This document shows positions 25,590 to 26,470 of a stretch of 26,470 nucleotides of DNA, in pieces. Every line of letters starts with the position of its first letter. Position 1 is the first letter of the stretch. Source of the stretch: SAR86 cluster bacterium. Its GTDB lineage: Bacteria > Pseudomonadota > Gammaproteobacteria > Pseudomonadales > Azotimanducaceae. Under the pieces are notes generated by a model that saw only the letters and a list, made by a program, of their open reading frames with translations, searched no databases and had not been told where the DNA came from. The position numbers were made by a program, and so were the translations under genes. The stretch covers positions 1 through 26,470 of the forward strand of contig JABMOJ010000494.1 of NCBI GenBank assembly GCA_013204195.1. The letters are read 5' to 3'.

Positions 25590-25632
25590 CTCGATTTGAT
25601 TCTGCAAAATTCACCGTGAAGTTAGGCTAACC

Positions 25633-26470
25633 GTGTCCTCAGAATTACCCACTAACCCCCCAGCGGTTATGCCTGCCAGCGGGGATGAGAAGCTGAAAAA
25701 CAGCGTTATCCTGGCGTTCGCGGCGCCTCGAGTGGCATTCGGCATTATGGGGACGCTGTTCGGCGTCTATCTGATGAAATTTGCCACCGATGTGCTGCTG
25801 ATCGCGCCGGCTATTATGGGCACGATTATCGCTGTGTCACGCCTGTGGGACGGCGTTACTGATCCCCTCATTGGTTTTTTTTCTGATCGTACCCGATCGA
25901 AGTTCGGTCGGCGCCGGGTCTGGATGTTCTGGGCCGCCATACCCATGTCGGTGGCCCTAGTCGGCATCTGGTCACCCCCCATGGCGCTGAATGCCACTAT
26001 GTTGGTGGTCTGGATGACCTGCTGCCTGCTGTTGTACGAGACTGCCAACACCGCTTTTTTCGTACCCCATGGTGCACTCGGGCTAGAGTTATCCACGAAC
26101 TACCATGAGCGTACTCGGCTGTTTGGCTACAGTCATATGATCGGCATTTTCGGCGTCGCTGCGGGCCTATACTCTCTGCATCTGATGAATCAGGCCGCAG
26201 ATAAGCGCGAGTTCGCCTTTATCCTGTCGCTGGTGGCCGCCAGCACTATTGCCTTGCTGGTGCTGTGGACTACTTATCTGCTGCCAGAACGCGTCGCCCA
26301 TCAGGGTCGCGCCCCGTCCAGTCCATTCAAGTCGTTTATGGATATATTCCGTAACCCCCATGCGCGAGTCCTGCTGATGGTCTACGGCATAGAAACCTTT
26401 GGCGGCGCGACCCTCGGTATCCTCGCGGCCTATGCAGCCGAGTATGTGGTGAAGATGGAGAATTTGGTGA
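25633..26470 (+). CDS. GPH/MelB-type sugar-cation symporter (MFS), 3' end cut by window edge
   Basis: An open frame starts at GTG 25633 and runs 279 codons to the edge without a stop, so the protein is partial (full members are about 450 residues). GTTAGG at 25621-25626 is a fair ribosome site; an ATG at 25669 lacks one. The GPH/MFS_2 signature is plain: SRLWDGVTDPLIGFFSDRTR followed by KFGRRRVWM, then TANTAFFVPHGALGLELS and ERTRLFGY. About eight membrane helices are visible. Relatives import glycosides, pentosides or hexuronides with sodium or protons, but many environmental homologues carry other small organics. Its position at the end of the oxidative gene set hints at uptake of a related glycoside or steroid-like compound, which is inference. 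Confidence 0.9.
   Translation, partial: MSSELPTNPPAVMPASGDEKLKNSVILAFAAPRVAFGIMGTLFGVYLMKFATDVLLIAPAIMGTIIAVSRLWDGVTDPLIGFFSDRTRSKFGRRRVWMFWAAIPMSVALVGIWSPPMALNATMLVVWMTCCLLLYETANTAFFVPHGALGLELSTNYHERTRLFGYSHMIGIFGVAAGLYSLHLMNQAADKREFAFILSLVAASTIALLVLWTTYLLPERVAHQGRAPSSPFKSFMDIFRNPHARVLLMVYGIETFGGATLGILAAYAAEYVVKMENLV

Noticed and set aside
25432..25614. Small minus-strand frame (60 codons) between the MATE and symporter genes
   Set aside because: No ribosome site, no recognisable domain and an Ala/Ser-rich tail; it covers the region where divergent promoters are expected.
1..26470. tRNA, rRNA, prophage, toxin-antitoxin or defence genes
   Set aside because: Read for but not seen; all sizeable intervals are explained by metabolic, transport and regulatory genes or short repeats.

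Overview
The window looks like an accessory, catabolism-rich stretch of a Gram-negative proteobacterial chromosome. Evidence includes a TonB-dependent outer-membrane receptor, an ECF sigma factor/FecR pair, a lipobox lipoprotein and dense gene packing. Base composition is moderately GC-rich by eye. The mix of CYP153-type P450, Baeyer-Villiger monooxygenase, DUF3089 protein and GGGGTCGGRGTAAA hairpin repeats would suit a marine or environmental gammaproteobacterium. That placement is inference; no rRNA, tRNA or ribosomal protein gene is present to confirm it.

Layout, left to right. (1) 0.1-4.2 kb, + strand: an alkylsulfatase-like metallo-beta-lactamase-fold protein, overlapped by 4 bp by a formylglycine-type sulfatase and closed by a hairpin terminator. 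(2) 4.3-7.5 kb, +: a small SAM methyltransferase, a glutathione S-transferase and a Baeyer-Villiger/flavin monooxygenase. (3) 7.5-7.9 kb: non-coding DNA with two REP-like palindromes. (4) 7.9-13.5 kb, +: a cell-surface signalling module (ECF sigma, FecR, TonB receptor with STN domain), a strong terminator, then a DUF3089 lipase-like protein; a half copy of the repeat follows at 13.6 kb. (5) 13.7-18.4 kb: a TetR regulator (-) divergent from a CYP153-like P450 (+), then an alpha/beta hydrolase and an M19 dipeptidase-like lipoprotein. (6) 18.4-25.3 kb, - strand: MATE transporter, LLM flavin oxidoreductase, FAD monooxygenase, SDR, Dabb protein and a second P450, all read leftwards; the last P450 lies between REP-like repeats. 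(7) 25.6 kb to the edge, +: a truncated GPH/MelB-type symporter.

Taken together, the genes suggest uptake, desulfation and stepwise oxidation of a hydrophobic, possibly sulfated, compound such as a terpenoid, steroid, alkyl chain or lipid. Two sulfatase-family proteins, two P450s, a BVMO, an FAD hydroxylase, a luciferase-like monooxygenase, an SDR, two alpha/beta hydrolases and a GST would fit such a route. The substrate cannot be read from the sequence, and the grouping may simply be a metabolic island.

The most unusual points are: the REP-like repeats bracketing two gene modules and forming the C-terminus of a Dabb protein; an alkylsulfatase homologue lacking half of its metal motif, translationally coupled to an intact sulfatase; a signal-peptide-like segment buried between the STN and plug domains of the TonB receptor; and altered metal-ligand positions in the M19 protein. 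I found no CRISPR array, complete transposon, phage or defence system.
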